64,000 nt of DNA, from positions 26,397,804 to 26,461,803 of the forward strand of contig OY804579.1 of NCBI GenBank assembly GCA_963680875.1. The letters are read 5' to 3'. This stretch comes from Bathymodiolus brooksi (lineage: Eukaryota; Mollusca; Bivalvia; Mytilida; Modiolidae). The notes below the pieces were generated by a model. That model was not told where the DNA came from, did not search any database, and saw only the letters and a list, made by a program, of their open reading frames with translations. Numbering within the stretch: the first letter of the stretch is position 1; each line of letters starts with the position of its first letter. A program made the position numbers and the translations under genes. Shown here in pieces: positions 27,104 through 37,495 of this stretch.

Positions 27104-27712
27104 TTATGACCATAAAAACTGCTGACGCCGGTCAGTTCACTTAACGCTTGGTGAATAATCTTATTGTACATCTCCGGAGCACAACTTATACCGAACATTA
27201 ACCGCTTATACCAGGTAATGTCCTTGGTGTGTCATGAAAGTCGTAATTTTGCGCGACTCGGCTAGAAGCTCATGTTGGTGATACGCCCATTTAATATCAA
27301 GTTTGCTGTAAACCTTGCTTTGATTCAACTCTTGTAGAATTTCATCGACTGTTGGTATGCAATATCCCTCTCGAATAACCGCCTCGTTTGCCCTACGCAT
27401 ATTGATACATAACCGAATGTCATCATTCTTCTTCGGAATAACTACGACCGGAGATACCCATTTACTCGGCCCGTCCACCTTTTCAATTATGTCATACTGT
27501 TCGAGTTCACGAAGCTTTTTCTCTAACTTTTCGCGTAAATGATACGGTATTCTGCGAATCAGTTGCACGACTGGTCTAACATGTTCACCGATCGGAATCT
27601 TTAATTGAAAATTGTTCAATTTCCCAATACCCTGAAAGCATTTCGGATATTTCTGCGGAATTACCGATTTCCGATCACTGCTTAAAACATTGACGGTTTC
27701 TTTCGGCACGTG
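27104..27712 (-). pseudogene. Gypsy reverse transcriptase core (remnant)
   Basis: The palm and fingers are well preserved: RRIPYHLREKLEKKLREL, then WVSPVVVIPKKNDDIRLC, then VYSKLDIKWAYHQHEL with the first catalytic Asp, and ITTFMTHQGHY. After a frame break near 27206, YKRLMFGISCAPEMYNKII is readable. The expected YxDD active-site pair (about 27104-27130) is lost to a small deletion or frameshift, leaving an unrelated reading across that point. Confidence 0.9.
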
Positions 27713-28076
27713 AATTTGTAAAATGCAGTTTGCTTCCCTAACAAAGCTTGACCTTTCTCTTCAACTACAAAAAAATCAGCATGTACACATTTATCAATTA
27801 CTGAAACATTAGCATTAAAACAGCATGCAACATTAAATGGTTTATCATTACCATAGCCATAATTTTTTTTATCACTTAATCTAGATACACACTTCACTCT
27901 CCTATCTTTCAACCATTCTCACATGTACCTATCAATCACATTTACAGACGCACCAGATTCAACAATAACAGGTATTTTAACTCCTCCCACTTAAATGATA
28001 AAGTCAGAATTTTCCAAACCATTGTAAAAAAACTAACTGTAAACACGTACACATCATCATTTTCGTTACCATGGTT
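27713..28076 (-). pseudogene. Gypsy protease and linker to RT (remnant)
   Basis: Minus-strand reading gives GGVKIPVIVESGASVNVIDR, a retropepsin active-site region in which the catalytic D-S-G appears as E-S-G (27952-27960). Stops lie just before (near 27990) and after it (near 27925). A linker follows with DFFVVEEKGQALLGKQTA, the usual segment before gypsy RT. The upstream end abuts the ACTGTC duplication at 28077 left by the 8.29 kb insertion. Confidence 0.82.
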
Positions 28077-28082
28077 ACTGTC
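28077..28082. repeat. 6-bp target duplication ACTGTC (left)
   Basis: Identical to 36370-36375, immediately outside the two terminal inverted repeats of the 8.29 kb element. One copy belongs to the gypsy gag-protease junction. Confidence 0.85.
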
Positions 28083-28502
28083 AGTAGTATATCAGCACGG
28101 TTCAAACCATATTTCGGTGGGTGCTCAAGGGGGGTGCTACTGGGGAGAAGTGATCGCATGCGCATGCGCAACTAGTTCCTGCGCTTTTTTCTTACTATAG
28201 TAGTAGTACAAAATGTATCATTGCGCATGACCGACATGGCTACCGGAAGTGACGTGACCAAATGTCACGTTACCCCGAAGGGTTTCCTTGGAAGCGAGCA
28301 CGCATGCGCCACCGGAAATTGCGCAATATCCGCCCTAGTGGGGCCTTTTCACCGGAAATGACTCATCAAATATCACCCATATGGCTTCCCCGGGAACTGG
28401 AGTCACGTGACCGGAAGGGCCCTTGTGGTGCTCTCTAGGACGTCCACTTCCTATAACCATATCATTTTCTATGAACTGTCCCTTTCCCGCCATTTTATTT
28501 GC
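28083..28502 (+). repeat. Left terminal inverted repeat (~420 bp)
   Basis: Aligns with the reverse complement of 35868-36369 over its whole length, with substitutions and indels. It is GC- and CpG-rich, unlike the surroundings. It carries GCATGCGCATGCGCA (28155-28170 region), ACCGGAAGTGACGTGACC (28242-28259), GTCACGTGACCGGAAG and CCGCCATTTT (28488-28497). The left minisatellite starts directly after it. Confidence 0.9.
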
Positions 28503-29470
28503 ATATCATTTAATAATTCAACCTACTTTTCTTCCACATTTTCCATATCTTTTCACTATTCAACTTACTTTCTTCCATATTCTCCATATCATTTCACTAT
28601 TCAACTTGCCTTTCTTACATATTTTCCATATCTTTTCACCATTAAACTTACTTTTCCTCCATACTTTCCAAATCTTTTCACTATTCAACTTACTTTTCTT
28701 CCATAATTTCCATATCTTATCAGTATTTGACTTGCCTTTCGTCCGTATTTTCCATATCTTTTCACTATTCAACTTGGGTTTCTTCCATATTTTCTATATC
28801 ATTTCACAATTCAACCTACTTTTCTTCCATATTTTCCATATGTTATCACTAATCAACTTGGCATTCTTCCATATTGTCCATATCATTTCACATTTCAACT
28901 TACCTTTCTTCCTTATTGTCCATATCTTATCACTATTCAACTTGCCTTTCTTCCATATTTTCCATATCATTTAACTATTCAACTTGCCCTTCTTTCATAT
29001 TTTCCATATCTTTTCACTCTTCAACTTACTTTTCTTCCTTATTTTCCATATCTTTTCACTATTCAACTTGGGTTTCTTCCATATTTTCCATATCTTTTTC
29101 CTATTCAACTTACTTTTCTTCCACATTTTCCAAATCATTTCACTATTCAACTTGGGTTTTTTCCATATTTTCCATATCTTTTCATTATTCAACTTACTTT
29201 TCTTCCATATTTTCTATATCATTTCACTATTCAACTTGCCTTTCTTCCATATTTTCCATATCTTTTCACTCTTCAACTTACTTTTCCTCCATATTTCCCT
29301 ATCTTTTCACTATTCAACTTACTTCTTCCGTATTTTCCAAATCTTTTCACTATTCAACTCACGTTTCTTCCATATTTTCCATATGCTTTCACTATTCAAC
29401 TTACTTTTCTTCCATATTTTCCCTATCTTTTCACTATTCATCTTACTTTTCTTCTGTATTTTATGTAATA
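28503..29470 (-). repeat. Left 42-bp minisatellite, inverted orientation
   Basis: About 23 units, reading on the plus strand as TTCAACTTACTTTTCTTCCA then TATTTTCCATATCTTTTCAC. This is the reverse complement of the right array (30308-35552). Overlapping ORFs on both strands (for example 28874-29473) exist only because 42 is divisible by three. Confidence 0.95.
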
Positions 29471-29525
29471 TAGTCATTGCTATCGTTGTCTGTGTCACGT
29501 AAACAGGATCCACACATGTAATACT

Positions 29526-29719
29526 ATGAACATTTTAATTGGACACCAGTTATTAAATGATGATTTTATAAATGATGGGAAATATTTTACTACATAGCAT
29601 CAGATAAAAATGGTGAAATGTATCAACGATCGTACAGTGTTATCAACCGTAGACGTTCACTGGTGGATGATGAGCAATTGGTCAAATTTATCAATATATT
29701 TCAGCCTGGTAGTAGATTG
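29526..29719 (+). pseudogene. Gene fragment a (captured or element gene), frameshifted
   Basis: Two open pieces in different frames look coding rather than random: MNILIGHQLLNDDFINDGKY from the ATG at 29526, then IASDKNGEMYQRSYSVINRR and DDEQLVKFINIFQPGSRL after a frameshift near 29586. The second piece ends at a good splice-donor match, TTG|GTAAGA (29720). I do not recognise the protein. The donor phase fits fragment b only if a further frame change is assumed, so the link to fragment b is uncertain. Confidence 0.4.
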
Positions 29720-30193
29720 GTAAGACAATTCATATTTAATCTTCAGCTTTTGTAGACCATCTCATTGGGCAACATTGTATTAATGTGGTTGCTTTTAGAA
29801 GCATGCTGTAGTATTCATAGTAAAAATAGATTCTGGGACGAAAATGGAAATTTAGGAAAAAAATAAAACTTGTAAAAAATAGATTCTTTGACGAAAATGA
29901 TTTTTTTTTAAAAGTACGGAAAAATGTTACACGGAAAATGTGGTCATGTATGCGGAAAAGAGTAACGTTGCATTTCAAACGTTGTATTTCAAAAGTTGCG
30001 TTTGAAAAAAGCACGGTAAAATGAAATTTCTTATGACGTCATGTACACAGAAAAGAAATAACGTTGCAAGTTATATTCGTTTTAAAGAATTTTAATATGT
30101 TCATATAGATTTCACTGTTCTGAGAGTGAACACCACAATATCATAGTCATGGTGCATGAAGCTAGGATTTTAATTGTTCCTTTATATTTCCAG

Positions 30194-30307
30194 AATTAAC
30201 AAAGCAGAATTAATCTTGAAAAATCAGCAAACATGGAGAGAAGAACATTCTAATTTGAAAGAATTATTAGAAACAATGAAAAAAGATATAGAACATATAG
30301 AAGAAAC
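30194..30307 (+). pseudogene. Gene fragment b: internal exon, coiled-coil-like
   Basis: The splice acceptor TTTATATTTCCAG ends at 30193. It is followed by 37 open codons including INKAELILKNQQTWREEH and LKELLETMKKDIEHIEE, a charged heptad-like helix. The exon ends AC|GTAAGT at 30307, leaving two bases of a codon. The last 30 or so bases plus the donor closely resemble the unit of the minisatellite that starts right here. Product unknown. Coding status is supported by the splice signals, the compatible phase with fragment c and the amino-acid composition. Confidence 0.5.
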
Positions 30308-31839
30308 GTAAGTTGAATAGTGAAAAGATAGGGAAAATATGGAAGAAAAATCAGTTGAATAGTGAAAAGATTTGGAAAGTATGGAAGAAAAAAAAGTTGA
30401 ATAGTGATAGATATGGAAAATATGGGAGAAAAGTCAGTTGAATAGTGAAATGATTTGGAAAATATGGAAGAAAGGTAAGTTGAATAGTGAAAAGATATGG
30501 AAAATATGGAAGAAAAGTAAGTTGAATAGTGAAATGATATGAAAAATATGGAAGAAAGGTAAGTTGAAAAGTGAAATGTTACGAAAAATATGGAAATAAA
30601 GTAAGTTGAAAAGTGAAAAGATATGGTATATACAGACGAAAGGAAAGTTGAATAGTGAAAAAGATATGGAAAAGACGGAAGAAAAGTAGGTAGAATAGTG
30701 AAATGATATGGAAAATATGGAAGAAAAATAAGTTGAATAGTGAAATGATATGGAAAATATGGAAGAAAGGCAAGTTGAATAGTGATAAGATATGAACAAT
30801 ATGGAAGAAACGCAAGTTGAATTGTGAAAAGATATGGAAAATATGGAAGAAAGAAGAAAGCCAAGTTGAATAGTGAAAAGATATGGAAATGCGGAAGAAA
30901 AGTAAGTTGAAATGTCAAAAGATATGGATAATATGGAAGAAAGGCAAGTCGAATAGTGAAAAGATATGAAAAATATGGAAGAAACTCAAGTTGATTAGTG
31001 AAAAGATATGGAAAATACAGAAGAAAAGTAAGTTGAATAGTGATAAGATATGGACAATATGGAAGAAAGGTAAGTTGAATAGTGAAAAGATATGGAAATT
31101 ATGGAAGAAAAGTAAGTTGAATAGTGAAAAGATATGGAAGAAAGGCAAGTTGAATAGTGAAAAGATATGCAAAATATGGAAGAAAGGCAAGTCAAATAGG
31201 GATAATATATGGACAATATGGAAGAAAGGCAAGTTGAATAGTGAAATGATATGGAAAATATGGAAGAAAGGAAAGTTAAATAGTGAAAAGATATGGAAAA
31301 TATGGAAGAAAAGTAGGTTCAATAGTGAAATGATATGGAAAATATGGAAGAAAAATAAGTTGAATAGTGATAAGATATGGACAATAAGGAAGAAAGGCAA
31401 GCTGAATTGTGAAAAGACATGGAAAATATGGAACAAAGCCAAGTCGAATAGTGAAAAGATATGGAAAATGCGAAGAAAAGTAGGTTGAATTGTGAAATTA
31501 TATGGAAAATATGGAAGAAGGGTAAGTTGAAATATGAAATGATATGGAAAATATGGGAGAAAGACTAGTCGAATAGTGATTAGATATAGACAATATGGAA
31601 GAAAGGCAAGTTGAATAGTGATATGATATGGAAAATATGGAAGAAAAGTAAGTTGAAAAGTGAAGAGATACGAAAAATACGGAAGAAAGGTAAGTTGAAC
31701 AGTGCAAAGATATGGAAATTATGGAAGAAAGGAAAGTTAAATAGTGAAAAGATATGGAAAATATGGAAGAAAAGTAGGTTCAATAGTGAAATGATTTGGA
31801 AAATATGGAAGAAAAGTAAGTTGAATAGTGAAACAATTT

Positions 31840-33330
31840 GGAAAATACAGAAGAAAAGTAAGTTGAAAAGTAAAAAGATGCGAAAATTACGGAAGAAAAG
31901 CAAGTTGAATAATGAAAAGATATGGAAATTATGGAAGAAAAATAAGTTGAATAGTGATAAGATATGGACAATAAGGAAGAAAGGCAAGCTGAATTGTGAA
32001 AAGACATGGAAAATATGGAACAAAGCCAAGTCGAATAGTGAAAAGATATGGAAAATGCGGAAGAAAAGTAGGTTGAATTGTGAAATTATATGGAAAATAT
32101 GGAAGAAGGGTAAGTTGAAATATGAAATGATATGGAAAATATGGGAGAAAGACTAGTCGAATAGTGATTAGATATAGACAATATGGAAGAAAGGCAAGTT
32201 GAATAGTGATATGATATGGAAAATATGGAAGAAAAGTAAGTTGTAAAGTGAAGAGATACGAAAAATACGGAAGAAAGGTAAGTTGAACAGTGCAAAGATA
32301 TGGAAATTATGGAAGAAAGGAAAGTTAAATAGTGAAAAGATATGGAAAATATGGAAGAAAAGTAGGTTCAATAGTGAAATGATATGGAAAATATGGAAGA
32401 AAAATAAGTTGAATAGTGATAAGATATGGACAATATGGATGAAAGGCAAGTTGAATTGTGAAAAGACATGGAAAATATGGAACAAAGCCAAGTAGAATAG
32501 TGAAAAGATATGGAAAATGCGGAAGAAAAGTAGGTTGAATTGTGAAATGATATGGAAAATATGGAAGAAGGGTAAGTTGAAATATGAAATGATATGGAAA
32601 ATATGGAAGAAAGGCTAGTCGAATAGTGATTAGATATAGACAATATGGAAGAAAGGCAAGTTGAATAGTGATATGATATGGAAAATATGGAAGAAAAGTA
32701 AGTTGAAAAGTAAAAAGATGCGAAAATTACGGAAGAAAAGCAAGTTGAATAGTGAAAAGATATGGAAATTATGGAAGAAAGGAAAGTTAAATAGTTAAAA
32801 AGATATGGAAAATACGGAAGAAAGGTAGGCTGAATAATGAAATGATATGGTAAATATGGAAGAAAAATAAGTTGAATAGTGAAATGATATGGTAAATACG
32901 GGAAGAAAGGCAAGTTGAATAGTGATAAGATATGAAAAATATGGAAGAAAGGCAAGTTGAATAGTGAAAAGATATAAAAAATATGGAAGAAACCCCAGTT
33001 GAAGAGTGAAAAGATATGGAAAATACGGAAGAAAAGTAAGTTGAATGGTGAACAGATTTGGAAAATATGGAAGAAAAGTAAATTGAATAGTGAAAAGAGA
33101 GGGAAAATATCGAAGAAAGATAAGTTGAATAGTGAAATGATTTGGAAAATATGGAAGAAAAGTAAGTTGAATAGTGAAACGATTTGGAAAATACAGAAGA
33201 AAAGTAAGTTAAATAGTGAAAAGATAGGGAAAATATGGAAGACAGGTAAGTTGAATAGTGAAAAGATATGGAAAATATGGAGGAAAAGTGAGCTGAATAG
33301 TGAAAAGATATGGAAAATATGGAACAAAGC
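31840..33330 (+). repeat. Higher-order block copy 1 in the right array
   Basis: Repeated at about 34028-35518 at a constant 2188 bp offset with almost no differences; minus-strand reading frames of over 300 codons are the same in both. Additional offsets of 588 bp (31498 and 32086) and 842 bp (32999 and 33841) show nested shorter duplications. Confidence 0.9.
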
Positions 33331-34027
33331 CAAGTAGAATAGTGAAAAGATATGGAAAATGCGGAAGAAAAGTAGGTTGAATTGTGAAATGATATGGAAA
33401 ATATGGAAGAAGGGTAAGTTGAAATATGAAATGATATGGAAAATATGGAAGAAAGGCTAGTTGAATAGTGATTAGATATAGACAATATGGAAGAAAGGCA
33501 AGTTGAATAGTGATATGATATGGAAAATATGGAAGAAAAGTAAGTTGAAAAGTAAAAAGATGCGAAAATTACGGAAGAAAAGCAAGTTGAATAGTGAAAA
33601 GATATGGAAATTATGGAAGAAAGGAAAGTTAAATAGTTAAAAAGATATGGAAAATACGGAAGAAAAGTAGGTTGAATAATGAAATGATATGGTAAATATG
33701 GAAGAAAAATAAGTTGAATAGTGAAATGATATGGAAAATACGGGAAGAAAGGCAAGTTGAATAGTGATAAGATATGAAAAATATGGAAGAAAGGCAAGTT
33801 GAATAGTGAAAAGATATAAAAAATATGGAAGAAACCCCAGTTGAAGAGTGAAAAGATATGGAAAATACGGAAGAAAAGTAAGTTGAATGGTGAACAGATT
33901 TGGAAAATATGGAAGAAAAGTAAATTGAATAGTGAAAAGAGAGGGAAAATATCGAAGAAAGATAAGTTGAATAGTGAAATGATTTGGAAAATATGGAAGA
34001 AAAGTAAGTTGAATAGTGAAACAATTT

Positions 34028-35518
34028 GGAAAATACAGAAGAAAAGTAAGTTGAAAAGTAAAAAGATGCGAAAATTACGGAAGAAAAGCAAGTTGAATAG
34101 TGAAAAGATATGGAAATTATGGAAGAAAAATAAGTTGAATAGTGATAAGATATGGACAATAAGGAAGAAAGGCAAGCTGAATTGTGAAAAGACATGGAAA
34201 ATATGGAACAAAGCCAAGTCGAATAGTGAAAAGATATGGAAAATGCGGAAGAAAAGTAGGTTGAATTGTGAAATTATATGGAAAATATGGAAGAAGGGTA
34301 AGTTGAAATATGAAATGATATGGAAAATATGGGAGAAAGACTAGTCGAATAGTGATTAGATATAGACAATATGGAAGAAAGGCAAGTTGAATAGTGATAT
34401 GATATGGAAAATATGGAAGAAAAGTAAGTTGTAAAGTGAAGAGATACGAAAAATACGGAAGAAAGGTAAGTTGAACAGTGCAAAGATATGGAAATTATGG
34501 AAGAAAGGAAAGTTAAATAGTGAAAAGATATGGAAAATATGGAAGAAAAGTAGGTTCAATAGTGAAATGATATGGAAAATATGGAAGAAAAATAAGTTGA
34601 ATAGTGATAAGATATGGACAATATGGATGAAAGGCAAGTTGAATTGTGAAAAGACATGGAAAATATGGAACAAAGCCAAGTAGAATAGTGAAAAGATATG
34701 GAAAATGCGGAAGAAAAGTAGGTTGAATTGTGAAATGATATGGAAAATATGGAAGAAGGGTAAGTTGAAATATGAAATGATATGGAAAATATGGAAGAAA
34801 GGCTAGTCGAATAGTGATTAGATATAGACAATATGGAAGAAAGGCAAGTTGAATAGTGATATGATATGGAAAATATGGAAGAAAAGTAAGTTGAAAAGTA
34901 AAAAGATGCGAAAATTACGGAAGAAAAGCAAGTTGAATAGTGAAAAGATATGGAAATTATGGAAGAAAGGAAAGTTAAATAGTTAAAAAGATATGGAAAA
35001 TACGGAAGAAAGGTAGGCTGAATAATGAAATGATATGGTAAATATGGAAGAAAAATAAGTTGAATAGTGAAATGATATGGTAAATACGGGAAGAAAGGCA
35101 AGTTGAATAGTGATAAGATATGAAAAATATGGAAGAAAGGCAAGTTGAATAGTGAAAAGATATAAAAAATATGGAAGAAACCCCAGTTGAAGAGTGAAAA
35201 GATATGGAAAATACGGAAGAAAAGTAAGTTGAATGGTGAACAGATTTGGAAAATATGGAAGAAAAGTAAATTGAATAGTGAAAAGAGAGGGAAAATATCG
35301 AAGAAAGATAAGTTGAATAGTGAAATGATTTGGAAAATATGGAAGAAAAGTAAGTTGAATAGTGAAACGATTTGGAAAATACAGAAGAAAAGTAAGTTAA
35401 ATAGTGAAAAGATAGGGAAAATATGGAAGACAGGTAAGTTGAATAGTGAAAAGATATGGAAAATATGGAGGAAAAGTGAGCTGAATAGTGAAAAGATATG
35501 GAAAATATGGAAGAAAGG
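34028..35518 (+). repeat. Higher-order block copy 2 in the right array
   Basis: Near-identical to 31840-33330. The 2188 bp offset is not an exact multiple of 42 (52 units plus 4), so the exchange included length-variant units. Confidence 0.9.
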
Positions 35519-35668
35519 CAAGTTGAATAGTGAAATGATATGGAAAATATGAAAGATTTCCGATAGTCATAATTACACCCAAAGAGACCTCCTCCTCCCT
35601 CCCTCTCCTTTTCATCCTCCTTCCCGCCACCCTCCTCCCTCTATACATGTATATACATTGTTTTTCAG

Positions 35669-35705
35669 AATTGAGAAGAATCATCCTGGAATAGTTTTTT
35701 GTTAG
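35669..35705 (+). pseudogene. Gene fragment c: possible terminal exon
   Basis: The acceptor ATTGTTTTTCAG ends at 35668. The first base completes the split codon left by fragment b, then IEKNHPGIVFC and TAG (35703-35705). The phase match with fragment b across the 5.36 kb intron-like interval is the main support. A C/T-rich tract precedes the acceptor at 35588-35640. Confidence 0.4.
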
Positions 35706-35867
35706 AGACTATGCGATTTGACTCTTAGGTTATTTACATGTAGTAGAAATACCACAGTGAGAACGCGAACGTGATAGACTACTTGAATTACTACACAACA
35801 CCTCGAACATATCCGAAAAGAAGAAACTTTTGTAAGAAATGTAATTATTGAAGGCGCTCCCAATGAA

Positions 35868-36369
35868 AATAAAATGGCGGGAAAGGGGCAGATAACCAAT
35901 GAAAAGGCTATTTCGTAGAAAATGATAAGGTTATAGGACGCGGACGTCCTAGAGAGCACTTTCCACAAGGGCCCTTCCGGTCACGTGACTTCCAGTTCCA
36001 GGGGAAGCCCTACGGATGACACTTGATTACGTCATTTTCGGTGAAGAGGCCCCACTAGGGCGGATATTGTGCAATTTCTGGTGGCGCGTGCGCGCACTCT
36101 TCCAAGGGAACCCATTCGGGGTCACCTGACCTTCGGTAGCCACGTCGGTCATGCGCAATGATGCATTTTGTACTACTACTATTGTAAGAAAAAAATGCGC
36201 GGGAACCGGTTGCGCATGCGTACACTTCCGTGACGTACGTCACTTCCGGTTCCGTGACTTCCGGTGACGTCATTTCCAGTAAGGGTCGCTTCCGGTCACG
36301 TGACTTCCGCTGACGTCACTTTCGGTAGCACCCCCCGAAATATGGCTTGAACCGTGCTGATATACTACT
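35868..36369 (-). repeat. Right terminal inverted repeat (~500 bp)
   Basis: Inverted partner of 28083-28502. It is longer by about 90 bp because of extra GGAAGTGACGTCA-type repeats near its outer end. Visible motifs are AAAATGGCGG (35871-35880), CACGTG (35982-35987 and 36297-36302), TGCGCATGCG (36211-36220) and TGACGTCA (36265-36272 and 36311-36318). Confidence 0.9.
36195..36320. promoter_or_regulatory. Promoter-like motif cluster in the right TIR
   Basis: Within about 125 bp there are an NRF1-like TGCGCATGCG, several ETS-like ACTTCCGG, two CRE palindromes TGACGTCA and a GTCACGTGAC E-box. This combination is known from CpG-rich housekeeping promoters. Promoter function is inferred from motifs only; no TATA box or start site can be assigned. 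Confidence 0.45.
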
Positions 36370-36375
36370 ACTGTC
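36370..36375. repeat. 6-bp target duplication ACTGTC (right)
   Basis: Matches 28077-28082 and adjoins the outer end of the right TIR. Confidence 0.85.
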
Positions 36376-36871
36376 CGATTCAAAACTTCTAACTGTTGCG
36401 GGTCGTCGCCATGATCGGGTGTTCTTCTTGTCAGTTTTACAGCATACCTCAAAATGTCCTTCTTTCTTGCATTTTCTGCATTTCTTCCCCATAGCTGGAC
36501 ACTTTGCATCAGTTCTAATATGCCCTTCTCGACCACATGCATAGCAACGTAATTGTCTACCTGCTTCATGTTTTTGAAACTTGTTCGATTGTCTGTCAAA
36601 TTTACGTGGACTTATACTTTATTAACGCGGTCTTTCTGTTCCATCGAAATAGCTCTGAGTTCCGAGGCTTCAATTGCTTGTGCAATTTCGCGCACCTGAG
36701 GTAAAGTTACATTATTTCATTCTAAAAGTTCTTTCGTAAGCGTTGTGAATAGCATTTTTCTATAATTTGATGTCGGATATTCTCATCCACATTATGAAAA
36801 TCCCAATAGACAGACTTCTGCCTCAATCGTGTAATACATTGATGTACCGTTTCACTCGGTAACTGTACCAT
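36376..36871 (-). pseudogene. Gypsy gag C-part with CCHC zinc knuckles (remnant)
   Basis: Minus-strand reading starts with MVQLPSETVHQCITRLRQKS and then FHNVDENIRHQIIEKCYSQR, the C-terminal capsid region of gypsy Gag. Later come two zinc knuckles: CYACGREGHIRTDAKC (Cys-X2-Cys-X4-His-X6-Cys, one spacing longer than usual) and CRKCKKEGHFEVCC (the standard CX2CX4HX4C). These bind genomic RNA during particle assembly. Stops or frameshifts occur between the capsid part and the knuckles (near 36600-36720). It is cut off at 36376 by the 8.29 kb insertion. Confidence 0.87.
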
Positions 36872-36911
36872 TTTACCTGGTTTTACCTGGTGTAGAGGTC
36901 ATATATTTGGG

Positions 36912-37495
36912 TTAAATTGCCCCTGCGACCCTTCTTGATTTGTCATATCCATTTGTCACTTCCGGTTTGTATATGTCTGGCTTGAATTTGATTTCGAGGT
37001 CTTTCCAGTGCGAATTTAACTGGTTTTTGAAACCATTTACTGTATTTGACTCTATTACTTTCGCGGGCAAACTATTCCAAGTGTCTACTACTCTTTGCGA
37101 GAAACTGTATTTTCTAATATTAGTTCTACATTGCTTCTTGTAGATTTTATGCTTGTGGCCTCTGGTGGTGTTCTCATTTTTCGGAAGGATTTTATTGCTA
37201 TTTACCTTATCTATATTGTTAATGATTCTAAACGTTTCTACCATGTCAGATCTTAGTCTCCTGTATTGTAAAGATGGTAATCCTAGATATCTTGATCGGT
37301 CGCTATAACTGAGATGTTGAATATTTTTGACTAGTTTTGTGACTCGTCTTTGAACATTTTCAATTTGGATGGCTTCCTTTTTATACATAACAGACCATAT
37401 ATTGCTTCCGTATTCTAGGTGTGGACGGACTATACTTTTATAAAGTGTGGTAAACATATTCTTGTCCATGTATGTAAAGCTTTTCTTTATCATTC
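36912..37495 (-). pseudogene. CR1-like LINE ORF2, C-terminal part
   Basis: The piece downstream of the solo LTR reads MIKKSFTYMDKNMFTTLYKS, IVRPHLEYGSNIWSV, NVQRRVTKLVK and LGLPSLQYRRLRSDMVE, the conserved C-terminal region of CR1/Jockey-type RTs. It closes with VDTWNSLPAKVIESNTVNGF and a stop at 36912. It is uninterrupted over about 194 codons. The role would be in target-primed reverse transcription. Confidence 0.93.

Larger units (their letters stand above)
30308..35552 (+). repeat. Right 42-bp minisatellite of splice-donor-containing units
   Basis: About 125 units reading GATATGGAAAATATGGAAGA then AAGGTAAGTTGAATAGTGAA. Each contains GTAAGT or GCAAGT after a purine-rich exon-like stretch, so on the plus strand it is a row of 5' splice-site-like sequences. 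Translations such as KLNSEKIWKIWKKS on the plus strand, and F-rich ORFs up to 476 codons on the minus strand, arise from the period being a multiple of three. The array fills the interval between gene fragments b and c, the position of their intron. Confidence 0.95.
28083..36369. mobile_element. 8.29 kb TIR element with captured gene and minisatellites
   Basis: Its ends read AGTAGTATATCAGCACGGTT and the exact inverse. The terminal inverted repeats are about 420 bp (left) and 500 bp (right), flanked by the 6-bp duplication ACTGTC. AG...CT termini, long TIRs and a 6-bp TSD are the known hallmarks of Polinton/Maverick elements. No DNA polymerase B, integrase, ATPase or capsid gene is present, so at best it is a non-autonomous derivative. 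The interior, left to right, is an inverted minisatellite, about 840 bp with two gene fragments, a 5.2 kb direct minisatellite, a third gene fragment, and the right TIR. It interrupts the gypsy element between gag and protease. Confidence 0.8.

Noticed and set aside
32787..34217. 476-codon minus-strand ORF rich in Phe and Ser, and other long ORFs on both strands at 28.4-35.6 kb
   Set aside because: They result from a stop-poor 42-bp repeat (divisible by three). All frames on both strands are open in places, starts are arbitrary, and identical ORFs recur at the repeat offsets.
36270..36375. Extension of the Gag reading past the zinc knuckles to 36270
   Set aside because: That part is TIR sequence of the 8.29 kb element, read through by chance beyond the ACTGTC duplication.
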